Numbered from the stretch's first letter, positions 9,272 to 17,570 are shown. The stretch is DNA of 64,000 nucleotides from Cupriavidus yeoncheonensis (GCF_905397275.1 NZ_CAJPUY010000003.1:62001-126000), one strand, 5' to 3'. Notes: a model not told the origin generated them from the letters alone. Program-made: numbers and translations.

Positions 9272-9799
9272 TCATGACGCCAGCGTATTCAGCCGCGCAT
9301 CGAGCCGCCCGCGCGTAATCGCCGCGATCTGCGCCAGCGCCTCGTCGAGCTCCACGGGCGTGCTGCGGTCGACACGGCGCTCCAGCGCGGCGAAGATGCC
9401 CTCGCGCGTGTAGTGCCGCACGCAGATGATGAACGGGAAACCGTGGCGCGCGAGATAGGCCGCGTTCATGCGGTCGAGCGACGCTTCCTGCTGCGCCGAC
9501 ATCGCATCGAGCCCCGCGCTCCTCTGTTCCGCATTCGAGTCCGCCGTCATCGTGCCCGCGCGGATGTTGGCGCCGGACAGCAGCGGGTGCAGGTTGAGGA
9601 AATCGCGCTGGCCCTTGTCGTCGAGCTGGCGCACCACGTCCATCATCGCGTCATGCAGCGCCGCCACCGACGCAAACGGGCGCTGCGCCCAGGCCCCCGC
9701 CGCCGCCTGCGGAAAGTGCTCGAACACGCTGCCGAACACGCGCGCGAAGCCCGCCTGGTCCAGCGCGTTGACCGGCGCGAGATCGATTGACTGTGACAT
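9272..9799 (-). CDS. uraD: 2-oxo-4-hydroxy-4-carboxy-5-ureidoimidazoline (OHCU) decarboxylase
   Basis: 175 residues, the usual size for UraD, which converts OHCU to (S)-allantoin, the third step after urate oxidase and HIU hydrolase. Key family segments are visible: HPLLSG around residue 70 (the HP histidine is the catalytic one), SAEQRSAGLD-like helix (EQRSAGLDAMS), and NAAYLARHGFPFIICVRHYT, close to the family signature NxxYxxKFGFPFIICVR. It lies on the same strand as, and downstream of, the LysR gene at 9929-10876, with HIU hydrolases 3 kb away, which fits a urate-catabolism cluster. Confidence 0.92.
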   Translation of the reverse strand: MSQSIDLAPVNALDQAGFARVFGSVFEHFPQAAAGAWAQRPFASVAALHDAMMDVVRQLDDKGQRDFLNLHPLLSGANIRAGTMTADSNAEQRSAGLDAMSAQQEASLDRMNAAYLARHGFPFIICVRHYTREGIFAALERRVDRSTPVELDEALAQIAAITRGRLDARLNTLAS

Positions 9800-9897
9800 G
9801 GACTGCTCTCCCGTAGAACCCGCCGCGTTGGCAGGGCATGGTCGTTGAATACGGGCCGAGTATAGGAAGCGCTCCGGGCAGCGGCGAGGCCCGCCAC

Positions 9898-9905
9898 CCT
9901 ATAGG
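9898..9905. promoter_or_regulatory. CCTATAGG palindrome upstream of uraD
   Basis: A perfect 8-bp palindrome in the ~130 bp upstream of uraD. A related inverted repeat, TATAGG-G-CCTATA, lies upstream of the MFS gene at 11144-11156. The match suggests one regulator, probably the LysR protein encoded between them, but this is inference from two short sites. Confidence 0.3.
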
Positions 9906-9928
9906 TCCCATAACAGAATCCGATACGG

Positions 9929-10876
9929 CTAGGCTTGCCGCATGTCGCGCAGATTGCGCAACGCTTGCGAGGCCGTCGTCAGCATGCCGCGCAGCCACAT
10001 GTGCGCGGCCGAGCGGTGGCGCGACGGGTGCCACAGCTGGTAGAAGCGCATGAACGGGAAGTCGATCGGCGGCCTGAGCACCGCCACCGGCACATGCTGT
10101 GCGTGATAGTTGGCAAAGTGACGGCCCGTGGTCAGGATCAGGTCGGTGCCGGGGATCAGGCTCGGCGCCAGGTTGAAGTAAGGGCAGCTCACGCGGTTGT
10201 CGCGGTGTACGCGCATGGTGCTGAGTCCCGAATCGACCAGCCCGCGCTGGTCGCGCGAATAGGGCGTGGGCACGATATGCGCCGCACCGAGGTAGGCCTG
10301 CGCGGTGAACTTGCCTGGCTGGTTATGCACGCTGTCCTGCGCCACCATGCAGACCACCTCGTCCTCCAGCAGCACCGACAGGTGCAGGTGTTCCGGCGGG
10401 TTGGGCCAGTTGCCGATGACGATATCCGCCGTGCCTTCCGACAAGGCCTGCTCGTAGTCGAAGCTCGCGCTCAGCGGCACGGCCACCAGGCGCGCGTGCG
10501 GCGCCGCGCGGCGGAACTCGCGCACCACGTGCGCAAAGAAGGGCGGCGCCAGGTAGTCGGGCATCGCCACGGTGAAGGTCTGCTCGGTGGTGGCCGGATC
10601 GAAGCGGTCATCCGACACCAGCAGATTGTCCAGCGCGCTGAGCGCGGCCTGCGCGTTGCGCGCGATCTGCAGGGCGCGCTCGGTCGGCACCATCACGTTC
10701 TTTTCGCGCGTGAGCAGCGGGTCGTTGAAGATCACGCGCAGCCGCTTGAGCGCCGAGCTGATCGCCGGCTGCGACTGGTTCAGGCGAATGGCCGTGCGCG
10801 AGACGCTCTGTTCGGCAATCAGGATGCACAGCACGCGCAGCAGGTAGGTATCGAAGGGGTCGTCGGCGCGAATCAT
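9929..10876 (-). CDS. LysR family regulator of the urate cluster
   Basis: 315 residues from the ATG at 10876 (AGGA about eight bases upstream). The N-terminal winged helix-turn-helix reads YLLRVLCILIAEQSVSRTAI...NQSQPAISSALKRLR, with the LysR signature SQPAISSALKRLR. The C-terminal two-lobe effector domain carries TADIVIGNWPNPPEHL. The frame continues open far upstream of this ATG, but that region is intergenic and the reverse strand of the MFS gene. The gene is divergent from the MFS transporter and upstream of uraD, so it probably regulates both in response to a purine breakdown product. Confidence 0.9.
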   Translation of the reverse strand: MIRADDPFDTYLLRVLCILIAEQSVSRTAIRLNQSQPAISSALKRLRVIFNDPLLTREKNVMVPTERALQIARNAQAALSALDNLLVSDDRFDPATTEQTFTVAMPDYLAPPFFAHVVREFRRAAPHARLVAVPLSASFDYEQALSEGTADIVIGNWPNPPEHLHLSVLLEDEVVCMVAQDSVHNQPGKFTAQAYLGAAHIVPTPYSRDQRGLVDSGLSTMRVHRDNRVSCPYFNLAPSLIPGTDLILTTGRHFANYHAQHVPVAVLRPPIDFPFMRFYQLWHPSRHRSAAHMWLRGMLTTASQALRNLRDMRQA

Positions 10877-11281
10877 AGTGATGTCCTGGGCGAGAATGAC
10901 AGCTGGGTGCAGCCGGCGACGCAATCGTCGCAGGATCCCTGCCTGCCAATGGCGACTTTGTAGCGTGTCGCGCACCGCACGGCAACGCGGTCGAACCCGG
11001 AGGCGATCGGGGCTTGCCGAAACCGACACCCGCCCAGGGATCTGAAACGGGCAGGCTAGGGTAATCCATAGGTCCGCGAACGCGTCCCGCGATCGCCCGC
11101 AAACCCGCCCCACACAAGGCTTTCCGCCCCATATCGATGCTGATATAGGGCCTATACCAGCCCTCCCGTTCCGCCCCGTCAGGCCGTTCCTATACTTGCT
11201 TCCAACCAAACGGACGGCGCCCGCCGCACCGCCTTCGGGCACCCGGGCCGCACGACGCAAACCGACAAGACAGGAGACACC
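10877..11281. other. Divergent promoter region between LysR and the MFS gene
   Basis: 405 bp without a supported gene. It contains the inverted repeat at 11144-11156 and nearby TATA-rich segments (ATATCGATGCTGATAT, CCTATACTTG), the likely promoter of the MFS gene. The MFS ribosome site AGGAGACACC is at its right end. Confidence 0.5.
11144..11156. promoter_or_regulatory. Inverted repeat TATAGG-G-CCTATA, candidate LysR operator
   Basis: A perfect 6-bp inverted repeat with one central base, about 125 bp upstream of the MFS start and 270 bp upstream of the divergent LysR gene. Its half-site resembles the CCTATAGG upstream of uraD (9898-9905). Confidence 0.4.
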
Positions 11282-12622
11282 ATGTCCATCACCAAGCAAG
11301 GCGTGCCGATCTTCGCCGGCACGGCGGATGACGCCGAAGCCAGCGTCTACCGCAAGGTTTCCTGGCGCCTGCTGCCCTTCCTGGGCGTGCTGTGGGTGCT
11401 GGCCTGGCTGGACCGCGTGAACATCGGCTTCGCCAAGCTGCAGATGCTCGATTCGCTGCAGTTCAGCGAAGCGGTGTACGGGCTCGGCGCCGGCATCTTC
11501 TTCATCGGCTATTTCCTGTTCGAAGTGCCGTCGAACATGCTGCTGCAGAAGATCGGCGCCAAGAAGACCATCATGCGCATCACCATCTGCTGGGGCGTGA
11601 TCTGCATGCTGCAGACCCATGTCACGACGCCCACGCAGTTCTACACGCTGCGCTTCCTGCTCGGCGCGTTCGAAGCGGGCTTCTATCCGGGCGTGATCCT
11701 GTATCTCACGTACTGGTACCCGTCGGAGCGCCGCGCCCGGGCGTTCGGCACCTTCATGTCGGCCTCTGCCATCGCCGGCGTGCTGGGCGGCCCGCTGGCC
11801 GGCTGGATCATGACCTCGATGGGCGGCGTGCATGGCATGCACGGCTGGCAGTGGCTGTTCATCATCGAAGGCATCCCGTCCGTGCTGGCCGGCATCTTTG
11901 CCTGGTTCTACATGACCGACAAGCCCGAACAGGCCAACTGGCTCAGCGACAATGAAAAGCGCGTGGTGCTCGATGCCCTGAAGCGCGACAACGCGGCCAT
12001 GGGCGATCGCGGCCACGACTGGCGCAGCGTCTTCACCAACCGCAAGGTGTGGCTGCTGATCGCGATCTACTTCTGCCTGCTGTGCGCCAACTCCACGCTG
12101 ACGTTCTGGATTCCGACCATCATCAAGGACGTGGGCTTCACCACGCCCATGGCGGTCGGCTGGATTGCCGCGGTGGCCTACCTGTGCGGCGCCATCGGCA
12201 TGATCGCCAACGGCGCGCATTCCGACCGCCGCAATGAAGTGCGCTGGCACTTCAGCAGCGCGGCGCTGATCGGTGGCGGGGCCATGGCCGTGCTGGCCGT
12301 GCTGCTCGGCATGAACGCGCTGCCACCCGTGATCGCCCTGCTGGCCATGACCGCAGCGCTGGTCGGCACCATGAGCGCGATTCCCGTGTTCTGGCAGCTG
12401 CCCAATCGCTATCTGGCCGGCAGCGCCGCCGCGGTGGGCGTGGCACTGATCAACTCCGTCTCAAATCTGGCCGGCTTTGGCGCGCCGTACGTGATGGGCC
12501 TGATCAAGACCGCCACCGGCAAGGTCACCACCGGCCTGTACATGGTGGCTGTCATCGAGATCGTGGCTGTGGTGCTGGTGGTAGTCGGCATCCGCCAGCT
12601 CGGCAACAAGCGTGAGGCCTGA
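11282..12622 (+). CDS. MFS transporter, anion:cation symporter family
   Basis: 446 residues with about 12 membrane helices. The start has AGGAGACACC just upstream. The N-terminal segment LPFLGVLWVLAWLDRVNIGFAKLQM and the loop RRARAFGTFMSASAIAGVLGGPLAGW are typical of the ACS family (phthalate, tartrate, glucarate and related organic anion permeases). The centre of the protein has a cytoplasmic loop (~DKPEQANWLSDNEKRVVLDAL). It ends one base before the HIU hydrolase ATG at 12624, so the two are one transcript. That context suggests uptake of urate or a downstream ureido acid, although sequence alone cannot show the substrate. Confidence 0.88.
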   Translation: MSITKQGVPIFAGTADDAEASVYRKVSWRLLPFLGVLWVLAWLDRVNIGFAKLQMLDSLQFSEAVYGLGAGIFFIGYFLFEVPSNMLLQKIGAKKTIMRITICWGVICMLQTHVTTPTQFYTLRFLLGAFEAGFYPGVILYLTYWYPSERRARAFGTFMSASAIAGVLGGPLAGWIMTSMGGVHGMHGWQWLFIIEGIPSVLAGIFAWFYMTDKPEQANWLSDNEKRVVLDALKRDNAAMGDRGHDWRSVFTNRKVWLLIAIYFCLLCANSTLTFWIPTIIKDVGFTTPMAVGWIAAVAYLCGAIGMIANGAHSDRRNEVRWHFSSAALIGGGAMAVLAVLLGMNALPPVIALLAMTAALVGTMSAIPVFWQLPNRYLAGSAAAVGVALINSVSNLAGFGAPYVMGLIKTATGKVTTGLYMVAVIEIVAVVLVVVGIRQLGNKREA

Positions 12623-12623
12623 T

Positions 12624-13130
12624 ATGCGCGACCAGCAAGACCCCGGCTTCGACGCCAGCCGCCGCCGCTTTGCGCTGCAATCCCTCACGCTGGGCGGCGG
12701 CGCCCTGCTGGCCGGCAACGCGCTCGCAGAGACCGCGCCCAACCAGACCACCGGCCCCGTGCAGCAAGGCGGCCTGAGCCCGCGCCTGACCATGCACGCG
12801 CTCGACACCTGGCACGGCACCCCTGCCGCCGGCATGCGCGTCGACATGTATCGCATCGACAATGGCCAGCCGCGCCACCTGCAGACCGTCACGCTCGCCG
12901 CCAACGGCCGCAGCGAACCGCCGCTGCTGATCGGCGACACCTACCGCACGGGCACCTACGAACTGCTGCTGCACGTCGACGAATACTTCGCCGCGCGCAA
13001 GGCCAGCCTGCCGCAGCCGCTGTTCCTGTCGAAGATCCCGCTGCGCTTGCGCGTGACGGACGCCAGCCAGCGCATCCACCTGCCCGTGCTGTTCGGGCCG
13101 TGGAGCTACAACTACTATCGCGGCAGCTGA
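12624..13130 (+). CDS. 5-hydroxyisourate hydrolase-like protein with Tat signal
   Basis: 168 residues from the ATG at 12624 (GAGG about seven bases upstream, inside the end of the MFS gene). The N-terminus has a twin-arginine motif SRRRFALQ followed by a hydrophobic stretch and a GNALAE cleavage region, so export folded to the periplasm is likely. The mature part (about 50-168) is a transthyretin-like domain: TMHALDTWHGTPA at its start (catalytic His in the position of the usual THVLD), RIHLPVLFGPWSYNYYRGS at its end, including the diagnostic YRGS. The enzyme opens 5-hydroxyisourate to OHCU. Most homologues are cytoplasmic, so the export signal is notable. Confidence 0.87.
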   Translation: MRDQQDPGFDASRRRFALQSLTLGGGALLAGNALAETAPNQTTGPVQQGGLSPRLTMHALDTWHGTPAAGMRVDMYRIDNGQPRHLQTVTLAANGRSEPPLLIGDTYRTGTYELLLHVDEYFAARKASLPQPLFLSKIPLRLRVTDASQRIHLPVLFGPWSYNYYRGS

Positions 13131-13161
13131 TGCAGCCCGCTCGCTGACAAGGAGACCGATC

Positions 13162-13497
13162 ATGGCAGGCATCAGCACCCACGTACTCGACGTATCGCTC
13201 GGCAGGCCTGTTGCCGGCATGCAGATCGAACTGTTCGACATGGGCACGCAGCCCCCCAGACTCATCACCCGCGCGCGCACCAACAGCGACGGCCGCACCG
13301 ACAGCCCCATGCTGCCCGCCGCGCAGGCGCGCACCGGAGACTTCGAGCTGCGCTTCTGGGTCGCCGACTACTTCAAGACGCCGGACGTGTTCGCCGACAT
13401 CGTGCCCGTGCGCTTCACCGTTGCCGACGCTGCGCAGCACTATCACGTGCCGCTGCTGTGCTCGCCGTGGAGCTTCGGGACGTATCGGGGTAGCTGA
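13162..13497 (+). CDS. uraH: 5-hydroxyisourate hydrolase (transthyretin-like)
   Basis: 111 residues, the classical length of cytoplasmic HIU hydrolase. The start has AAGGAGACC upstream. It begins ISTHVLDVSLGRPVAGM, the family N-terminal signature with the catalytic His, and ends HYHVPLLCSPWSFGTYRGS, carrying the second catalytic His region and the C-terminal YRGS. It has no signal peptide. It follows the exported paralogue by 31 bp, and a strong terminator follows. Together with UraD it converts HIU to (S)-allantoin; no urate oxidase gene is in the window. Confidence 0.93.
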   Translation: MAGISTHVLDVSLGRPVAGMQIELFDMGTQPPRLITRARTNSDGRTDSPMLPAAQARTGDFELRFWVADYFKTPDVFADIVPVRFTVADAAQHYHVPLLCSPWSFGTYRGS

Positions 13498-13529
13498 TCC
13501 TTCGTGGTGTTACTGCGCGTTTGTGCGCC

Positions 13530-13558
13530 CGGGCGGCTCATCGAGGCCGCCCGTTTTT
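13530..13558 (+). terminator. Rho-independent terminator after the HIU hydrolase genes
   Basis: CGGGCGGC (13530-13537) pairs with GCCGCCCG (13546-13553) over an 8-base loop and is followed by five T. It ends the MFS-HIU hydrolase transcript. Confidence 0.88.
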
Positions 13559-13765
13559 GTTTGTGGCACCTGATTCATACCGGCGTCATGGGATTCGCGT
13601 GGTCGTGCTCCATTGCCCGCTACACTTCCCCGGTCCAATGCGACGGTTTGATGCATTCTCCCGGTCAACCCTGCCCTTCAGGCAGCGTTCCGGAGCCATG
13701 GGCATCGGTCCGTTCGGCATACGGCCGCCTGCTCATCCCTTGGTTTCCATAATGGTAACGATCAG

Positions 13766-14512
13766 ATGAAGACACGCATTGCGATTGCAGCATTGGGCAC
13801 ACTTTTCACGGCATTTGCCAACGCCGCCGAGGCTCCGCACTGGACGTATCAGGGCAAGACCGGAACGAGCCAGTGGGCCCACCTTGAAGCGGACTACGCC
13901 GTATGCGGCACCGGCCAGCGCCAGTCGCCGATCAACATTGAGACGCGCAAGGTAACGGGCACCACGGCACAGGCCATTGGCCTCTCCTACGCGCCGGCGA
14001 ATGCCGAGGTCATCAACAATGGCCACACCGTTCAGGTGGAACCGGCCAATGGCGGCGCACTGACCATCGACGGCGTGGAATACAAGCTCGCGCAGTTTCA
14101 CTTCCACACGCCGAGCGAAGAGAAGATCGACGGCAAGTCCTACCCGCTGGTGGCCCACCTCGTGCACAAGAGTGCCGATGGCAAGCTGGCGGTGATCGCC
14201 GTGCTGTTCCGGACGGGCAAGTCCAACGCAACGTTGCGACCGGTGTTTGCCAGGCTGCCAGCCAAGCCTGGTGACAAGCATGCGCTGCACGGCACCATCA
14301 ACGTCGGCGACCTGCTGCCGCCCAAACGCGACAACTACAGGTTCATCGGCTCGCTCACCACGCCCCCTTGCAGCGAGGATGTGCGATGGGTGGTGATGAA
14401 GAGGCCGGTATCGATCTCCTCCACGCAACTCGCGGCGTTCAGGAAGCTTTACAAGATGAATGCGCGGCCGGTACAGGCGGCGAATGGGAGGGAGGTATTG
14501 GTGGGGAGGTAG
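13766..14512 (+). CDS. Alpha-carbonic anhydrase, periplasmic
   Basis: 248 residues with a Sec signal peptide (about 1-21, ending NAAEA). It interconverts CO2 and bicarbonate in the periplasm. The three zinc ligands are His112 and His114 in AQFHFHTPSE and His131 in LVAHLVH. GSLTTPPC near 196-203 supplies the gatekeeper Thr of the active site, and RQSPINIE at 52-59 is the other family signature. Cys47 and Cys203 are placed for the usual disulfide. Length and motifs are complete. It is a single gene with its own upstream region. Confidence 0.95.
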   Translation: MKTRIAIAALGTLFTAFANAAEAPHWTYQGKTGTSQWAHLEADYAVCGTGQRQSPINIETRKVTGTTAQAIGLSYAPANAEVINNGHTVQVEPANGGALTIDGVEYKLAQFHFHTPSEEKIDGKSYPLVAHLVHKSADGKLAVIAVLFRTGKSNATLRPVFARLPAKPGDKHALHGTINVGDLLPPKRDNYRFIGSLTTPPCSEDVRWVVMKRPVSISSTQLAAFRKLYKMNARPVQAANGREVLVGR

Positions 14513-14543
14513 TGCAAGCATCCCCCGGGGCTGCGTAGCACAG

Positions 14544-14570
14544 CCATCGCCGCACAAGCTGCGGCGATGG
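14544..14570. terminator. Hairpin between convergent carbonic anhydrase and MazG-like genes
   Basis: CCATCGCCGC (14544-14553) and GCGGCGATGG (14561-14570) form a perfect 10-bp stem with a 7-base loop. It sits between converging genes; no T-run follows, so termination strength is uncertain. Confidence 0.45.
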
Positions 14571-14696
14571 CGCCTGCGCGCTGCCAGTTCATATGCCCCG
14601 ATTCACGGCAGCGAACATCGATGCGAATAATGCGGCGAACGAAATAATAATAGCCTTCATTCATCAACCGAATAATCGGTCACCTGAATCTCCCAA

Positions 14697-15041
14697 TCAG
14701 GACTCCGCATCCTTCAGCGGATACTTCTTCGCATTCATCTCCATCTTCGCCCGTACCGCAGCATCCAGATCCACGCCCAGCGCCGTCACGAGCTGCGTCA
14801 GGTAGATGGTGATATCCGCCAGTTCCTGCTCCACGTGCGCGCGCTCATCTGTCGACATGATCCCGCGCGATTCCTCTTCGGTCTGCCACTGGAAAATCTC
14901 CACAAGCTCGGCCACCTCGACGCTGAGCGCCATGGCCAGGTTCTTGGGGCTGTGATATTTGCCCCAGCCGCGCGCTTCGCCAAACGCGATAGCGGCTTGC
15001 TGGAGGTTCCTGATATCGATGAGAGGCATGATCTGCGGCAT
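14697..15041 (-). CDS. MazG-like nucleotide pyrophosphohydrolase
   Basis: 114 residues from the ATG at 15041 (GGAAGA a few bases upstream; the frame is open to 15074, and an ATG also lies at 15029). It is a single all-alpha MazG-type domain of the small dCTPase/RS21-C6 kind. SVEVAELVEIFQW gives the first ExxE metal-binding pair and EQELADITIYL the second acidic set. Such enzymes hydrolyse (d)NTPs to monophosphate and pyrophosphate, cleaning non-canonical nucleotides. Substrate choice is not readable here. Confidence 0.85.
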   Translation of the reverse strand: MPQIMPLIDIRNLQQAAIAFGEARGWGKYHSPKNLAMALSVEVAELVEIFQWQTEEESRGIMSTDERAHVEQELADITIYLTQLVTALGVDLDAAVRAKMEMNAKKYPLKDAES

Positions 15042-15167
15042 TCCGTGTCTTCCGGCAAAGGTGTATTGAACCATGCCAGACCTGCCCGGCAGCCGGTTCG
15101 CGCCTGCAACCGGCTGCCAAACGGCATACGCTAGAGGTTAAGAACCCTCCTCATGGCGGAGCCCGAC

Positions 15168-15827
15168 ATGCGTTCTTCCCTTGGCATGGCTGTCTTCACC
15201 CTGGCAGGCACCCTCGCCTACCTGGCGCTTCCCGTTCTCGGCTGGGGCGGCGTCGCCCCCTTCTTTGCCCATCCGGCGCGCATCATACTGGCCGAGGCGA
15301 CCATGGCACTGGCGGTGGTCGCCGTCTTCTCCCAGGGCAATATCAGCAGCGGCGAACGCGAAGACCGCGGCAACCGCTGGGTGCTCGCAGCGTTCGGCGT
15401 GCTCGGCCTGCTGGCCGGCTACGTGCCGGCGTGGAACGACCGCATCGGCTTCTGGATCCTCGACGGCGACACCCTGCGCTGGATCGGCGTGGCGCTGTTC
15501 GCAGGTGGCGGCGTACTGCGGCTGGTGCCTGTGTTCATCCTGGGCAAGCGCTTCAGCGGACTGGTCGCGATCCAGCCGGGGCACACGCTGGTAACCACAG
15601 GCCTGTATGGCGTGATCCGGCACCCGAGCTACCTCGGCTTCGTCATCAGCTCGCTGGGATGGGTACTGGCGTTTCGCTCGGGCGTGGGCGTGATCCTGAC
15701 ATTGCTGATGCTCCCGCCGCTGGTCGCGCGCATCCGTGCAGAGGAAGCGATGTTGCTTTCGCAGTTTGGCGCGCAGTATGAGGCGTACCGCGCAAGGACG
15801 TGGAGGATGGTGCCGGGCGTGTACTAG
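15168..15827 (+). CDS. Isoprenylcysteine methyltransferase-like integral membrane protein
   Basis: 219 residues from the ATG at 15168, picked because GGAG lies six bases upstream; an ATG at 15153 has no such site. About five membrane helices. The C-terminal part has GLYGVIRHPSYLGFVISSLG and the tail AEEAMLLSQFGAQYEAYRARTWR, matching the ICMT/phospholipid methyltransferase SAM-binding fold (RHPxY...E...Y). Bacterial members methylate unknown small or lipid substrates; prenylated protein methylation is not expected. It converges on the DJ-1 gene. Confidence 0.83.
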   Translation: MRSSLGMAVFTLAGTLAYLALPVLGWGGVAPFFAHPARIILAEATMALAVVAVFSQGNISSGEREDRGNRWVLAAFGVLGLLAGYVPAWNDRIGFWILDGDTLRWIGVALFAGGGVLRLVPVFILGKRFSGLVAIQPGHTLVTTGLYGVIRHPSYLGFVISSLGWVLAFRSGVGVILTLLMLPPLVARIRAEEAMLLSQFGAQYEAYRARTWRMVPGVY

Positions 15828-15875
15828 TCCGGGTCGCGAGATGCTGCGCGCAGCGTTGCATCTCGCGACCCGGAC
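15827..15875. repeat. 18-bp perfect inverted repeat between convergent genes
   Basis: GTCCGGGTCGCGAGATGC (15827-15844) is repeated inverted at 15858-15875 around a 13-base loop that itself contains the palindrome TGCGCGCA. The left arm starts on the last base of the upstream stop codon. There is no T-run. It is probably a bidirectional transcription end or a mobile hairpin element, 27 bp from the opposite stop at 15903. Confidence 0.6.
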
Positions 15876-15902
15876 TTCTGCCCCGGACAAGCGGCTGACG
15901 CC

Positions 15903-16586
15903 TCAACGATGCTTCAGCTGGGTCAGCAATGCGTGCGCGGCGGGATCCGAAGACGCCGGGTTCTGCCCGGTGATCAGGAGGCCATCTGTCACCACGTAAG
16001 GCTGCCAGTCCGCGACCTTCGAGAAGTGGGCGCCGTTCGCCTTCAGCATGTCCTCGACGAGGAATGGCACGACTTCCGTCAGGCCGACTGCGGCCTCCTC
16101 GCTGTTCGTGAAGCCTGTGACGTTCTTGCCCTTCACCATCGGGCTGCCATCCTTCGCCTTCACATGACGCAGCACACCCGGCGCGTGGCAGACCAGCGCG
16201 ACCGGCTTGCCGCTCGCGAGAGTGGATTCGATCAACGCCCTGGAGTCTGCATCTTCGGCGAGGTCCCACATCGGCCCGTGGCCGCCCGGATAGAACACCG
16301 CATCGTAATCGCCAGCCGGGATGCCGGACAGCTTCCGCGTGGCCGCCAGCGCGGCCTTTGCCTCGGCATCGGCGTCGAAGCGGCGCGTTGCCGCTGTCTG
16401 GAACGAGGGATCATTGCTCTTCGGGTCGAGCGGCGGCTGGCCGCCTTTCACCGACGCGAGCGTGACCTCGACACCGGCATCCTTGAGCACGTAGTAAGGC
16501 GCGGCCAGTTCCTCGAGCCAGAAGCCGGTCTTTTCACCGGTGTTGCCGAGCTGGTCGTGAGACGTCAGGACAATCAGGACTTTCAT
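15903..16586 (-). CDS. DJ-1/PfpI superfamily protein (type 1 glutamine amidotransferase domain, Hsp31-like)
   Basis: 227 residues from the ATG at 16586; the frame is open further up but only through low-value sequence. It opens MKVLIVLTSHDQLGNTGEKTGFWLEE, the pattern of the YDR533C/HchA-like branch with the conserved Glu after GxKTG. The nucleophile elbow is ALVCHAPGVL with the active-site Cys followed by His. FYPGGHGPMWDL forms the oxyanion side. Relatives act as glyoxalase III or protein/DNA deglycases, with some dispute. It has no signal peptide. Confidence 0.88.
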   Translation of the reverse strand: MKVLIVLTSHDQLGNTGEKTGFWLEELAAPYYVLKDAGVEVTLASVKGGQPPLDPKSNDPSFQTAATRRFDADAEAKAALAATRKLSGIPAGDYDAVFYPGGHGPMWDLAEDADSRALIESTLASGKPVALVCHAPGVLRHVKAKDGSPMVKGKNVTGFTNSEEAAVGLTEVVPFLVEDMLKANGAHFSKVADWQPYVVTDGLLITGQNPASSDPAAHALLTQLKHR

Positions 16587-16829
16587 GTCGGAGCTCCGGA
16601 AGACACAAAGGAGGGTGTCCATGCCGGGCGCGACATCGCCTGGAACATATCGGCGCGCGGCCGGCCGCGTCTTCCCCGACGCACAGCCGGCTGCATTGCC
16701 TTGCGGCATACGGACCTACGTAAGCATGGTGCATTCGCCTTCAATGTCAAAGGTCCGTGCGGCATGCAGGCGAAGCATGCGACGCCCGGCGCGACGATGC
16801 AAGGTTGCCGCCACAGGCGGCCCCATGGC

Positions 16830-17570
16830 CTACCAGGATTCCATGTAGGGACGCAGATCCAGCTCGAAGGTCCACGCGTCGCGCGGCTGCGTATGCAGGT
16901 ACCAGTAGTTCTCCGCGATGTGTTCCGGGTTCAGGATCCCATCCTGTTCCTTGAGCGCATAGCGCTGCGGAAACGTATCGCGGATAAAGGCCGTGTCAAT
17001 GGCACCATCCACCACCACATGGGCAACATGGATGTTGCGTGGACCCAGCTCGCGCGCCATGCTTTGGGCCAGCGCCCGCAAGGCATGCTTCGCGCCTGCG
17101 AACGCCGCGAAGTTCGCCGAGCCGCGCAGCGCGGCCGTGGCGCCGGTGAACAGGATCGTGCCCCTGCCGCGCGCAACCATGCGGCGCGCCGCTGCCTGGG
17201 CATTGAGAAAGCCGCTGAAACAGGCCATCTCCCAGATCTTGAAGTACTTGCGCGGCGTTTCTTCCAGGATCCCGCAGGGAACGTTGGCACCGATATTGAA
17301 GACCAGCACTTCAACGGGGCCATGTTCTGCTTCGATCTGCTCGAACAATGCCGCCACCGACTCTTCCTTCCGGGCATCGCTGCTATAACCGAATGCCTGG
17401 CCGCCTTCGGCCCGGATGTCGTCGACCAGCGGCTGCAGCTTGTCTGCCGTGCGACGGGTGACACAGGCGATATAGCCTTCCCGGGCGAAGCGCTTTGCAA
17501 TAGCGCCTCCGGTAGCGTCGCCTGCGCCGATGACCAGCGCCACCTTGGGCTGCGAATGGTTTGATGTCAC
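16830..17570 (-). CDS. SDR family protein with Phe in place of the catalytic Tyr
   Basis: 246 residues from a GTG at 17570, which has GGAG five bases upstream; a TTG at 17618 is the far alternative. Rossmann fold opening VALVIGAGDATGGAIAKRFA supplies the NAD(P)-binding glycines. NIGANVP stands for the NNAG motif. The active-site stretch is TGATAALRGSANFAAFAGAKHALRAL: the Lys is present, but the usual YxxxK Tyr is Phe (FAGAK). This may mark a divergent SDR branch with a different chemistry. It is the last gene of the minus-strand cluster with fadD; a variant of the upstream operator lies just before it (17586-17597). Confidence 0.85.
   Translation of the reverse strand: MTSNHSQPKVALVIGAGDATGGAIAKRFAREGYIACVTRRTADKLQPLVDDIRAEGGQAFGYSSDARKEESVAALFEQIEAEHGPVEVLVFNIGANVPCGILEETPRKYFKIWEMACFSGFLNAQAAARRMVARGRGTILFTGATAALRGSANFAAFAGAKHALRALAQSMARELGPRNIHVAHVVVDGAIDTAFIRDTFPQRYALKEQDGILNPEHIAENYWYLHTQPRDAWTFELDLRPYMESW

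Noticed and set aside
10877..12250. Upstream extension of the LysR frame by about 450 codons
   Set aside because: The LysR protein begins properly at 10876; the extension runs through the divergent promoter and the reverse strand of the MFS gene.
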